Shown: positions 1-7,645 of the stretch, one piece after another
How positions within the stretch are numbered: the stretch's first letter is position 1
Layout of the letters: the number at the start of each line of letters is the position of its first letter
NCBI GenBank assembly: GCA_934169775.1
Contig: CAKPOI010000037.1
Span: 1 to 14,725, forward strand
Origin: an uncultured Clostridia bacterium
GTDB taxonomy: Bacteria > Bacillota > Clostridia > TANB77 > CAG-508
Reading direction: 5' to 3'
DNA: 14,725 bases
The notes under the pieces: generated by a model
The model's database searches: none
The model's input: only the letters and a program-made list of their open reading frames with translations
Told to the model about the DNA's origin: nothing
Program-made: the position numbers and the translations under genes

Positions 1-73
<73 letters not shown>

Positions 74-92
74 ATTTTTCCTGACAAAAAAG

Positions 93-121
93 ATTATAAA
101 GCATAATCAAAAATTTGTCAA
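93..121 (-). promoter_or_regulatory. Consensus sigma-A promoter of tRNA-Gly
   Basis: On the minus strand there is a perfect -35 TTGACA (116-121), a 17-nt spacer and a perfect -10 TATAAT (93-98). The predicted start is near 86, giving a leader of about 13 nt before the mature tRNA. It allows the tRNA to be transcribed independently of the peptidase gene upstream. Confidence 0.9.
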
Positions 122-182
122 GAGTTTTTTTAATTTTTTTAATTTTTTTCAATAAGTTAAATGTCCCATATCAAATTGAGAT

Positions 183-884
183 TTAGCGCCAAAAACAGAT
201 CAAACTTAAAATTGCAACTTTTGACAAAACGCTTAAAAACAATTGATAATGTACACAACGAATACCTAAATCATTAACCACATCATACTGCTTAACTAAT
301 TTGTTAATTTGCTCTTTTTCAGAAATATTTTTTTCCTCCAAATATTCTTTAGCCAAATATCTAGCTTTGATCATTGCATCATCTTCCAAATACATTCTAA
401 CAACCAAATAAACCACTCCTAAAATTGCTAATATTGCAACATAAGTCATTTGATTTTGTAATTTTCCTAATACAGACAAAACTAAAATAACAAAAAAGTA
501 TAATAAATATGTATTAGAAAAAATAAAATTAAACAATAATATTTTTCTATTCTGAATTGAATGTAAACATTCATGAGCTATTGTTTGAATTCTAGTATAG
601 CTATTTCTTAAGTTTCCAATAGAAATTTTATTAGTAACAGCAATATACACAGTTGCATCTGAATCTTTATTTTCCTCAATTTGAACATTTTCATTCTTTA
701 ACTTTTTCAAATATTCTTTACAAATTTCTATATTACTAGGATATTTATTACTTATATCATCTAATTCTTTTATATTTGTCATATTTTTAAGTTTTTTCAT
801 ATTAACACTAAAAATAAAAAACAACATAAATATTAATATAATACTAAAAACAGCAACAACTAAAAACTCCATATAAAAGTTCAT
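183..884 (-). CDS. Membrane-embedded zinc metallopeptidase-like protein (YugP-type)
   Basis: This 233-residue protein has an N-terminal transmembrane segment (about 7-28), a hydrophilic domain with a zinc-binding HExxH motif (HECLH, residues 104-108, followed by SIQ), a pair of hydrophobic segments (about 118-140 and 147-163), an acidic LEDDA stretch near 166-170 that could supply the third ligand, and a final hydrophobic segment (about 215-232). Length, topology and the AHExxHxIQ context match the neutral zinc peptidase family typified by Bacillus YugP, whose substrate is unknown. It is last in a minus-strand series after the yerB-like and YlbF-family genes, 54 nt from the latter, with no clear promoter of its own. 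The first ATG abuts a GGAAAGGA sequence with no spacer, so the ATG at codon 5 is a possible alternative start. Family assignment is good; function is inferred. Confidence 0.8.
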   Translation of the reverse strand: MNFYMEFLVVAVFSIILIFMLFFIFSVNMKKLKNMTNIKELDDISNKYPSNIEICKEYLKKLKNENVQIEENKDSDATVYIAVTNKISIGNLRNSYTRIQTIAHECLHSIQNRKILLFNFIFSNTYLLYFFVILVLSVLGKLQNQMTYVAILAILGVVYLVVRMYLEDDAMIKARYLAKEYLEEKNISEKEQINKLVKQYDVVNDLGIRCVHYQLFLSVLSKVAILSLICFWR

Positions 885-938
885 TCCTTTCCAACTAACA
901 AGTTTTCCATACTTACACTAAAAATCTACAGCTAAAAA

Positions 939-1274
939 TTACTCCATAACATCTTTAATTGCTTCGCCAATAATTTTATTAATATCTGCAACTAAAACAT
1001 TAAATCTTGTTTCAGCCTCAAAATATCTTTTAGCATCATTTTGCTCTATTAATTCAGCATATTTTTCTTGAACTTTTTGTAGTTTTTCAGGATTATTATT
1101 ACCTGTTTGCATTACTTCTAATTGTGTTTCATAACGTAACTTATCAAACTCTTTAATTTTATCTGATAATTCCTTGTTTAAGTTAATAGCCTCTCTTGCC
1201 ATCTTATAATTAACATATTCTTCTGATTTTTTAATTCCTTGAGCTAAATCATTAGCAATATCATAAACATTCAT
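939..1274 (-). CDS. YlbF/YmcA-family protein
   Basis: This 111-residue, highly charged, all-helical protein matches the Com_YlbF family, whose Bacillus members YlbF and YmcA (with YaaT) form a complex that affects RNase Y activity, competence, biofilm and sporulation. The N-terminus MNVYDIANDLAQGIKKSEEY and the later EKYAELIEQ...RYFEAE...FN pattern are typical. I place the start at 1274 rather than at an ATG 15 nt upstream: the internal ATG has a GGAG Shine-Dalgarno 9 nt before it and reproduces the normal family N-terminus, whereas the upstream ATG has no ribosome binding site. Which paralogue (YlbF, YmcA or YheA type) cannot be decided here. It lies 57 nt downstream of the yerB-like gene and is probably co-transcribed with it. 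Confidence 0.85.
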   Translation of the reverse strand: MNVYDIANDLAQGIKKSEEYVNYKMAREAINLNKELSDKIKEFDKLRYETQLEVMQTGNNNPEKLQKVQEKYAELIEQNDAKRYFEAETRFNVLVADINKIIGEAIKDVME

Positions 1275-1331
1275 TTCTGTTTTCTCCATTTCTTAATAAA
1301 TTTTACTTTTATATATTTAAAATCTTAACTT

Positions 1332-2408
1332 TTATACTCCAGCTTCAGTTTCACCTTCAATAACAATTTTCGCATCTGTTGGACAAATATTAACCCATGT
1401 ATTTCCATCATTAACTTTAATCTCATTTCCATGTAAATCTTTATAAACTGTCTGTTCATCTCTTGCATTTTTTATACATTTAATTTTAATTGCTTTACCA
1501 TTAGTTAAATAATATCCATCAAAAGTTCCAATATTTTGTAAAGTCTGTCTTCCCTTATTTTCTCCATCATTCAAATTTGAATTGTCACACATAGTAACAA
1601 TAATATTTTTCGTTGTTAAATTTTCTTCTGTTGTCCAATCTGTTTGAGCTTTTTTTCTAGCTATACGATTATACACTTTATTTTTCGCATCATATTCATA
1701 TATTACAATTTGTAATTTAGAATGTGGAATAGTTATAGATATAGCACTTTGGCCATCTTCCAAATTCACCTCATCTGTTACATAATTTAACACACTTTCT
1801 TTAGTAGAAGTAGTTCTATATTTTTTATTTTCTGCAGATTTTAATATTTTTTCTGTACTTGTTAAAGCATTATGTGGTGCTGACTTTTTCTTAGTTCTCC
1901 AAAAAGTAGTTCCATCTTCTTCAATTCCATTAATATTATTTATAAAATATTTCTTTATATCACTTTTTGCTTGTGGGCTCCAACCAAAATGAACATAAAT
2001 TGCATCATTTTCCATAGCGTAATCTAAAAAATAATGTCTAGCACTACGCACTGGTCCTATTTGTTCTACATCAACACCTTTAAATAAAGCCATTAAACGT
2101 GTTTCTCCACCTTCAGCAATCGCTTCATACACCATATAAGCTTTTTGAAGTCCAACTTGTGGCCAAGCCTGATTATGATTATCTATCATCACTGCAATAG
2201 GTCTATCATTGCCTTTATATATTTGCACTTGTTTTTCTTCCTTTTTGCTTAATCCTGTAACTAACACATCATTATCGCTACTTTGTTCATTGGCAGTTTC
2301 TATATTTTTACCATTCTTTTCTACAATTTTATACCCTAAAAAACCTCCAGCTAATATAATCAAAATAACCAAAACTACTATTACAATTTTTGCATTACCT
2401 CTTTCCAT
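1332..2408 (-). CDS. yerB: YerB-like DUF3048 extracytoplasmic protein
   Basis: This 358-residue protein has a single N-terminal membrane anchor (about residues 7-28; no lipobox cysteine seen), a polar linker, then the DUF3048 N-terminal domain. That domain is recognised by PIAVMIDNHNQAWPQVGL, the EGGETRLMALF segment, IGPVRSARHYFLDYA and the HFGWSPQAK stretch. The DUF3048 C-terminal domain follows to the end (DGYYLTNGKAIKIKC and related). It should sit outside the membrane; the family has no firmly known biochemical role. I choose the ATG at 2408, with GAAAGGA about 10 nt upstream and directly before the membrane anchor. The open frame runs 29 codons further up, but that extension crosses a terminator-like hairpin and has no ribosome binding site. 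It is followed by the YlbF-family gene. Confidence 0.85.
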   Translation of the reverse strand: MERGNAKIVIVVLVILIILAGGFLGYKIVEKNGKNIETANEQSSDNDVLVTGLSKKEEKQVQIYKGNDRPIAVMIDNHNQAWPQVGLQKAYMVYEAIAEGGETRLMALFKGVDVEQIGPVRSARHYFLDYAMENDAIYVHFGWSPQAKSDIKKYFINNINGIEEDGTTFWRTKKKSAPHNALTSTEKILKSAENKKYRTTSTKESVLNYVTDEVNLEDGQSAISITIPHSKLQIVIYEYDAKNKVYNRIARKKAQTDWTTEENLTTKNIIVTMCDNSNLNDGENKGRQTLQNIGTFDGYYLTNGKAIKIKCIKNARDEQTVYKDLHGNEIKVNDGNTWVNICPTDAKIVIEGETEAGV

Positions 2409-2442
2409 TTTATCACATTCCTTTCTCAAAACGTCATTAGAA

Positions 2443-2492
2443 TAAAAGCAGACATTAAATTTTATACCTTTTAAGGTTATTATTAAGTCTGC
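2443..2492 (-). terminator. Nested hairpin with T-rich tail after ybeY
   Basis: On the minus strand, 20 nt past the ybeY stop, GCAGAC...TTAA pairs with TTAA...GTCTGC (outer arms 2487-2492 and 2448-2453). A second perfect palindrome, ACCTTTTAAGGT (2466-2477), sits inside. The descending arm is followed by TTTTATT. This fits an intrinsic terminator of the yqfC-yqfD-ybeY series, with internal loops between the two stems. The downstream yerB-like start is only about 35 nt away and I see no good promoter between them, so some read-through is likely. Confidence 0.6.
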
Positions 2493-2512
2493 CATATTTA
2501 CTTTATTAAATT

Positions 2513-2992
2513 TTATTCTTTATTTCTAGTAATTCCCAAACTATTAAGCACTTTTTCTTCCTTAGGTCTCATTAGAACCTTGTCCTTTTCCTCTATATGA
2601 TCATATCCCATCAAATGATAAAAACCATGAACAACCATATAACTTAATTCTCTTTCAAAACTATGTCCATATTCTTTTGCTTGTTCCTCTACTCTTTGAA
2701 CAGAAATAATAATATCACCCAAAACATCTTCATACAAAAAGTCTTGTTTTTCTATTTTTTCATCTAACTCATCTTTTTCAAACATTGGAAAAGATAGTAC
2801 ATCAGTTGCCTTATCTATTTGACGATATTCTTTATTTATTTTTTGTATATTATCTGGTGTTGTTAAAGTTACTGTAATTATTAGTTTAGAATTTAATAAT
2901 TTTTCTTCTTTATAACATTCTTCTAAAACTTTTTTTATTGTATCTTCATATTCTTTATTTGGTTCTATATCTTCATATACAATTTCACACAT
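2513..2992 (-). CDS. ybeY: Endoribonuclease YbeY / rRNA maturation factor
   Basis: This 159-residue protein has the full YbeY signature: YRQIDKATDVLSFP (residues 56-69), LGDIIIS (91-97) and the zinc-binding HGFYHLMGYDH motif (His122, His126, His132), followed by the usual C-terminal MRxKEEKVLNSLGI-type helix. YbeY is a cytoplasmic single-strand-specific metallo-endoribonuclease linked to 16S rRNA 3'-end maturation and ribosome quality control. The length is normal. The start is supported by AAAGGATG about 8 nt upstream of the ATG. In most Firmicutes ybeY follows phoH and an HD-domain gene; here it directly follows an unrecognised gene, with 65 nt between. A TATAAT-like sequence upstream overlaps the ribosome-binding region and is not a credible promoter, so transcription probably comes from upstream. 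Confidence 0.95.
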   Translation of the reverse strand: MCEIVYEDIEPNKEYEDTIKKVLEECYKEEKLLNSKLIITVTLTTPDNIQKINKEYRQIDKATDVLSFPMFEKDELDEKIEKQDFLYEDVLGDIIISVQRVEEQAKEYGHSFERELSYMVVHGFYHLMGYDHIEEKDKVLMRPKEEKVLNSLGITRNKE

Positions 2993-3057
2993 TTATTTTC
3001 ATCCTTTCCATTATAGAATGTCACAACAAATTTACTTTTGCAATTTGAATTAATTAT

Positions 3058-4284
3058 TTATGCACTAAGCTTATTAACAATATTTCGGATATTTCCAAAA
3101 TATTTTCCACAAGATTTACACTCATTATGTAACTCTCTTATTTGACCATAATCTAATAATTTTCTCTTATAATATGTTTCTAATTTAGAATAATCTACTT
3201 TATTATTTTCATCATGAATTTTCTTTAAATCATCTTTTATAAATAAAACTTCTTTTTGTTTTACATACTCTATAAAATCTGTTTCTTTCAACTTTGAAAT
3301 TCTTTGATACTTGTCCCAGAATTTTTTATATTCATCTCTTTTAGATAAATCTTCCCAAAATACCTTTGTAGATAATAATCTTACATTATAATCCTCAATT
3401 AAATTAATAAGCATATTGTAAGCTTTTTCTCTTTTATTTGCAATTTTAGTATCTTGAACTAATATACGAGCATCTTTTAAAAGTTTTTCATAACATTGTT
3501 CTGCTACAATTAGTGGTATACTATGTGTAAACAATTTTCTGCTAATTCCTAATAATATCATATTTTTTTCTATATTATCTCTTGTATCTAATTTTCCAAC
3601 TGTAAATCCTTGGAAGCGTTCATAATCTTCTTTTATTCCTTTGAATTCTTCGTCGTATTTTTCTACTTTCAAAGATAATATATTTTGAATATATTCTTCT
3701 AAAGTATAAAATATTTTAGTATAAATCCATTCTTTTGTAGAATCGTAAGCATTTGTAGTATCAGCTAATTTTATAGAATAATTTTTTAGTATTGATTTAT
3801 ATAAACTATCCATTTTGTAAATATAAAATGAAATATATTTTTGTTTTACTTTTTCTTTGCTATTTGCATTAATACCTTGCCAATCAAGATCAATCAAATA
3901 TTTTTGCTTACGATATTTATAATCTATATAATCTTTTTCTTTTAAACTAGTTACTTCATAATATTTTGATAGAGCATCTTTTTCAAAATCTGAAGCTGTT
4001 CCATTTCTAACTTTTTTATATATTGAATCCATAATATGTTTATCCAAAGATTCTAAATAAGCAGTATATGCTGCATCAAACTTTTTTTCTAATTCATCAT
4101 TATTATAATCTTCTGTTTCTTTAGAAAATGCTTCATAAGTTTTTAGCATAGCATTTCTTTTTATATTAATAACCATTCCATTAATGCCTATTTTTGTTGG
4201 AATCAACATCCTTGTTAACGTTTTTGTTAACTTATTAAAAAAACCTGTATCTGCTCCTGTAATTCTTAAACTTCTTTCTTCCAT
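3058..4284 (-). CDS. Uncharacterised 408-residue helical, charged protein in the phoH position
   Basis: I do not recognise this protein. It is very rich in Lys, Glu, Tyr and Asp, with long predicted helices and no obvious membrane segment or signal peptide, so it is probably cytoplasmic. The N-terminal ~45 residues contain a more hydrophobic patch (GFFNKLTKTLTRMLIPTKIG). The C-terminus carries a CKSCGKYFGN motif that could be half of a zinc site, with one further Cys in the middle of the protein. The gene begins just after yqfD: its Shine-Dalgarno GAAGGG overlaps the yqfD TGA stop, which suggests translational coupling. An ATG at 4293 abuts that ribosome binding site with no spacer, so I prefer the ATG at 4284 (9-nt spacing). 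Position and coupling to yqfD suggest a sporulation or envelope-related role, but that is inference only. Confidence 0.75.
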   Translation of the reverse strand: MEERSLRITGADTGFFNKLTKTLTRMLIPTKIGINGMVINIKRNAMLKTYEAFSKETEDYNNDELEKKFDAAYTAYLESLDKHIMDSIYKKVRNGTASDFEKDALSKYYEVTSLKEKDYIDYKYRKQKYLIDLDWQGINANSKEKVKQKYISFYIYKMDSLYKSILKNYSIKLADTTNAYDSTKEWIYTKIFYTLEEYIQNILSLKVEKYDEEFKGIKEDYERFQGFTVGKLDTRDNIEKNMILLGISRKLFTHSIPLIVAEQCYEKLLKDARILVQDTKIANKREKAYNMLINLIEDYNVRLLSTKVFWEDLSKRDEYKKFWDKYQRISKLKETDFIEYVKQKEVLFIKDDLKKIHDENNKVDYSKLETYYKRKLLDYGQIRELHNECKSCGKYFGNIRNIVNKLSA

Positions 4285-4297
4285 GTACCTCATCCCT

Positions 4298-5482
4298 TCA
4301 AAAAACTATTTTTTCGTTTGTCCCTATGTTCTCTAAAACTTCATATGTCACATAAACTTCTATTCCATTTTCCTTTTCATATGTATTTACGTTTTTATTT
4401 ACAATTCTATTTTTATCTTCTATTTCTAAGTTCAATTCTTCTTCTAACTCTTGTATCCCTAAGCCTTTAGCTTGTTCGTTATTATATGTTTTTTCTTCTT
4501 TAATTTGTTCTTTATTCGTTACTTTTTTTACAGATATTGGTAAATAAAAATCAGAAAATAGTTTCAGTTTTTCTTCTGCCTCTATTGTATCATAAAATTT
4601 AAATTTTGAAACCCTTTTTTGCAAATTTATTTCAAAATTATTAAATTTTATAGAATAAAATTTTTCTACCTTTCCTGTTTCCTTTATTTCCGTAGTATTA
4701 TATGGTACAAATTTATATTTTGTATGCCATACTTTTGCTTCTACTTTTCCTTTTGCATGTACATATCTAATTCCAGTATATTTTCCTTCTAGCCATCCAT
4801 TAATAAGAACTGTTCCAACATTTACTGTATCTCCAACCTTTACATTTGCTGTACCATTTTGTGCACTAATTTTAGTTATCATACCTACCTTATCAGATAC
4901 AATATTACAGTAATCTGTTTCATCAACAATATCTGGTTTTTTATCTGATTTAACTATACTAATAATAGCATTTGTACCTTTTAGCTCAATTCCCATCCAT
5001 GCTACATCATCTCTTTTTAACCTAACTTTATTTATCACATCTTTAGTATTGATTTTTGATTTTAACATTCCAACATTTAAGCCAGATTGAGTAATATCTT
5101 CAAAAATTCCTTCTAAATTATTATTATCTTCCACTTTTATTTCAATGTTCCACACAAAATTAGAAACGATACATGCACTAATAGCCACAATTATTACAAG
5201 CATTGCAAAAATTTTTCTTTTCTTATAACGATTTAACAAAAAAGGTAATCCACATTTTTTTTCTATTTTTGTATGACATTTTAATTTTTTTGCAATTTTT
5301 ATAATTGTTTTAAAATCATTTATTGATACATTAAAATATAATTTTACATTTTTATCTCTTTTCAAATTCCAAATTATAATTTTTTTATTTGTGCATATGT
5401 TAATAAATCTTTCTATATAATATCCTTCTACAGATACACGTATATATCCACAAATATAGCAAAGCAACACTTTTATTAACAT
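4298..5482 (-). CDS. yqfD: Sporulation protein YqfD
   Basis: This 394-residue protein matches the YqfD family (putative stage IV sporulation protein). It has the N-terminal domain typical of the family (GYIRVSVEGYYIERFINIC, then NLKRDKN), a KKCGLPFLLNRYKKRKIF segment leading into a transmembrane helix (about residues 87-110), and a large C-terminal domain predicted to lie across the membrane. That domain includes VRLKRDDVAWMGIELKGTNAII and VKVGDTVNVGTVLINGW, the latter resembling a lipoyl/biotinyl-like hairpin. In Bacillus the yqfC-yqfD pair is under mother-cell sigma-E control. The start is an ATG with GGAGG 7 nt upstream, inside the end of yqfC; the two genes overlap by 7 nt, as expected for a coupled pair. 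The reading frame is intact and of normal length. Confidence 0.93.
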   Translation of the reverse strand: MLIKVLLCYICGYIRVSVEGYYIERFINICTNKKIIIWNLKRDKNVKLYFNVSINDFKTIIKIAKKLKCHTKIEKKCGLPFLLNRYKKRKIFAMLVIIVAISACIVSNFVWNIEIKVEDNNNLEGIFEDITQSGLNVGMLKSKINTKDVINKVRLKRDDVAWMGIELKGTNAIISIVKSDKKPDIVDETDYCNIVSDKVGMITKISAQNGTANVKVGDTVNVGTVLINGWLEGKYTGIRYVHAKGKVEAKVWHTKYKFVPYNTTEIKETGKVEKFYSIKFNNFEINLQKRVSKFKFYDTIEAEEKLKLFSDFYLPISVKKVTNKEQIKEEKTYNNEQAKGLGIQELEEELNLEIEDKNRIVNKNVNTYEKENGIEVYVTYEVLENIGTNEKIVF

Positions 5483-5730
5483 TCATTTTCCTCCACAATT
5501 CTCTCAAGTTCTATGCTTTCAATTTTTCCAGTAACCTTAACATCAACATTAGATAAATTAACTAAATTAAAGCCATAGCCATTTAAAATAACTATACCAT
5601 TTTTAGTTTTTATTCGTATAAAAAATTCTTCATAATCTAAAATGCCTTCAAAGTTTTCTATTATAACATCATTAAAACCCAATATAGTAATCTTAACTTC
5701 ATCTGAGTATACTTCCTTTGGAATTTCCAA
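5476..5730 (-). CDS. yqfC: Sporulation protein YqfC (N-terminus probably miscalled or frameshifted)
   Basis: The 84-residue open frame MEIPKEVYSDEVKITILG ... IEN...GILDYEE...IRIKTKNGIV ... VTGKIESIE is a clear YqfC (YabP/YqfC family), a small sporulation protein paired with yqfD. The start given here is a TTG at 5730 with no ribosome binding site, and family members are usually 10-15 residues longer. In the same frame the sequence continues upstream as KKKVSKIDRFLEIPKEV, which looks like genuine YqfC, before hitting a stop at 5770-5772. Two explanations fit. An ATG at 5771-5773 behind GGAAAGGA gives MRYYKEK and would join this frame if one A were removed from the A6 tract at 5752-5757 (98 residues in total). 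Alternatively an unusual ATT start near 5766 is used, correctly spaced from GGAAAGGA. It overlaps yqfD by 7 nt. Confidence 0.85.
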   Translation of the reverse strand: MEIPKEVYSDEVKITILGFNDVIIENFEGILDYEEFFIRIKTKNGIVILNGYGFNLVNLSNVDVKVTGKIESIELERIVEENEC

Positions 5731-5805
5731 AAATCTATCAATCTTACTAACTTTTTTCTTTATAATATCTCATTCCTTTCCAATTTTTAAATTGCAACAT
5801 AATCT

Positions 5806-6625
5806 TTACTCCTCATAATCATCTAAAGATGCAAAAGTATAACCTTGATCTCGAGCTTGTTTTATAATTTCTGGTAACAAATTAGTATTTGTCTTAGAGT
5901 TTCCATGTAAAAGCATTATTTCCCCAGAGTGAAAATTTTGCGTAATAATTTTTATTGCTTCTTGTTCACTTGGTTGCTTTTTTTCCTCCCAGTCTTTATA
6001 TGCAAATGACCACATTACTGTTTTATATCCAAGATTAGCAGTATCAATTAATGTTCTTTCACTAAATTCCCCCATTGGTGGTCTCATATATTTCATTTCA
6101 TAATTAAATTTTTTTTGAATTGTTTGATGCATTGTTAATAACTCACTTTTTATTTCATCATCTGATAAATCTGGTAGACTCTTGTGTCTCACAGTGTGAT
6201 TACCGAATAATATGATTTTCTTTTATCATCTGTTCTACTAATTCTGGTTGAGTATTTACATAATGTGCAGTAATAAAAAAAGTTGCTACTACATTCTGCT
6301 CTTTTAAAGTTTGCAAAATCTGACTTGTATATCCTGCCTCATAACCTTCATCAAAAGTTAAGTATATTTTTTTAGTTTCACTATTACCTAATGCAATTCC
6401 ATTATTTTGTTTTAATAATTTTATATTATTCGCTCCTAAATCTGGTTGTTTATGATTATTTTCTCTTCTAATTCCCCACCCTATTTTTTTGTTACTTATA
6501 TTTTGAGTACTAACTATGCTTGTTTTTTCAGTGTTTTCAGTTATTTTATCCCCATTTGCTAAATATGTTATAGATAGTATTGTTATTACTATTAATCCAA
6601 ATAAAATCTTTTTATTGTTATTCAA
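5806..6625 (-). pseudogene. pdaA: PdaA-type polysaccharide deacetylase, disrupted by a 1-nt frameshift
   Basis: Two adjacent frames together encode one delta-lactam-biosynthetic de-N-acetylase of about 272 residues. The first part has a signal-anchor helix (about 6-22) and the NodB motif 1 region KKIYLTFDEGYEAGYT (about 85-100). It reads on to MIKENHII and then a premature stop (TAA at 6200-6202). The second frame resumes with GNHTVRHKSLPDLS (the metal-site HxxxH motif), then KYMRPPMGEFS, GYKTVMWSFAYKDW and IMLLHGNSKTN to the normal end. Removing one base near 6203-6206 restores the whole protein. PdaA removes N-acetyl groups from muramic acid to allow muramic lactam formation in the spore cortex, consistent with the neighbouring yqfC-yqfD. 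The usual second Asp of TFDDG is Glu here; PdaA proteins often deviate at that position. The start is best taken as TTG at 6625, 8 nt after AAGGAG. Confidence 0.85.
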
Positions 6626-6670
6626 TACCACCACTCCTTTTCTTTTATAAATTTTATGTATTTTATCTTA

Positions 6671-6678
6671 ATTATATG
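6671..6678 (-). promoter_or_regulatory. Candidate -10 element for pdaA
   Basis: About 45 nt upstream of the pdaA start the minus strand reads CATATAAT. This contains TATAAT and also fits the sigma-E -10 consensus CATAYAHT. A weak TCATAAA lies roughly 16 nt further upstream as a possible sigma-E -35; there is no TTGACA. The region is so AT-rich that chance matches are easy, hence the low confidence. Confidence 0.3.
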
Positions 6679-6813
6679 ATAAAACATTTTTTTATTTATG
6701 AATTATAAATTTTGTTGGTTTTCCAATTTATTCCATTTACTTTTTCAGAGCAATATTTTGTATCCCCACAGCCTGTAGATTATTACCTTTTGGATAAACT
6801 TGCTGAATATCTA

Positions 6814-6842
6814 TTGACAATATGAAATTTTTAGATTATATT
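6814..6842 (+). promoter_or_regulatory. Near-consensus sigma-A promoter for the agrA-agrC-like pair
   Basis: A perfect -35 TTGACA (6814-6819), a 17-nt spacer and TATATT (6837-6842, one mismatch to TATAAT) lie about 90 nt before the response-regulator ATG. The predicted start near 6849 gives a leader of about 83 nt. No LytTR-type direct repeat is obvious next to it, so expression may be constitutive. The rest of the 306-nt gap between pdaA and this gene pair shows no further gene. Confidence 0.8.
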
Positions 6843-6931
6843 AATAATATTATTGGAAAATTTTAGGTAATTTGCTTATTTTTGTCGAGCTATAATTTTT
6901 TAATAAATTTTATGTAAAAGGGGGAGAAAAG

Positions 6932-7645
6932 ATGCTAAATTTCGTTATATGTGATGATAATATTAATATTTTAGACAAACTTCCTAAAATGTTAGAAAAC
7001 ATTTTTGCCAAACATGGTTATGATGCTTGCATCGGATTAAAGTCAGATGATTTTAATGAAGTTTTAGATTATGTTGATAATAACAAAACCGATGTACTTA
7101 TACTAGATATTAATTTAAAGAACGGAAAAAATGGATTAGAAATTGCTGAAATAGTTAGGCGAAAAAATAAAAATGCTTATTTGATTTTTACAACTGGCCA
7201 TTTAGAATATGCTATGATGGCTTATAAATTTAAAACTTTTGATTATATCGCCAAGCCTTTGACTCCAGAAAGACTTGAAGAAACTATTGTTAGATTATTT
7301 GATGATATAAATGGCTTGCCTAAAAAATATATTAAAATCGATAATAAAAATACTGTTGTAGATGTTAATGAGATTAATTATATTAAAAGAGATGGCATGA
7401 AATTAATTTTCCATACACTTACTAGAGATTACGAAGTATACAGCTCTTTCAATAAAATTGAAGATAGTTTGCCTAGTACCTTTGTTAGATGTCATAAATC
7501 TTTTATTGTTAATACTCAAAATGTTACTAATCTAGATCCAGTAGAAAATAGACTTTATTTACAAAAGAATGATTTTTGTGATATTGGTCCTAAATATAAA
7601 AATGAAATTTTGGAGGTTTTTAATGATGTCAAATTTTTTAAATAA
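6932..7645 (+). CDS. agrA: AgrA/ComE-type LytTR response regulator
   Basis: This 237-residue protein has an N-terminal receiver domain with the acidic pair Asp8-Asp9, phosphoacceptor Asp59 (VLILDINL), Thr87 (IFTTGH) and Lys108 (YIAKPLT). A C-terminal LytTR DNA-binding domain follows from about residue 135: YIKIDNKNTVVDVNEINYIKR, the FVRCHKSFIVN signature, then the final beta-strands. LytTR regulators bind short direct repeats about two helical turns apart. The start is firmly supported by GGGGGA 6 nt before the ATG. Its 3' end overlaps the kinase gene by 23 nt, and the kinase ribosome binding site GGAGG lies inside it. With the convergent agrB-agrD this is almost certainly the regulator of a peptide quorum-sensing system. 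Its gene precedes the kinase gene, the reverse of staphylococcal agr. Confidence 0.92.
   Translation: MLNFVICDDNINILDKLPKMLENIFAKHGYDACIGLKSDDFNEVLDYVDNNKTDVLILDINLKNGKNGLEIAEIVRRKNKNAYLIFTTGHLEYAMMAYKFKTFDYIAKPLTPERLEETIVRLFDDINGLPKKYIKIDNKNTVVDVNEINYIKRDGMKLIFHTLTRDYEVYSSFNKIEDSLPSTFVRCHKSFIVNTQNVTNLDPVENRLYLQKNDFCDIGPKYKNEILEVFNDVKFFK

Noticed and set aside
2209..2445. Plus-strand open frame inside yerB
   Set aside because: Hydrophobic antisense shadow of a membrane-anchor region with no ribosome binding site.
2409..2495. A 29-codon N-terminal extension of the yerB-like gene
   Set aside because: It runs through a terminator-like hairpin, has no ribosome binding site, and puts hydrophilic sequence before the normal membrane anchor.
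3010..3015. TATAAT-like sequence before ybeY as a promoter
   Set aside because: No -35 at the right distance, and the predicted start would remove the ribosome binding site.
7569..7622. Extension of the kinase start upstream into the regulator gene
   Set aside because: The ATG at 7623 has GGAGG at ideal spacing; the earlier ATG has none and encodes out-of-frame regulator sequence.
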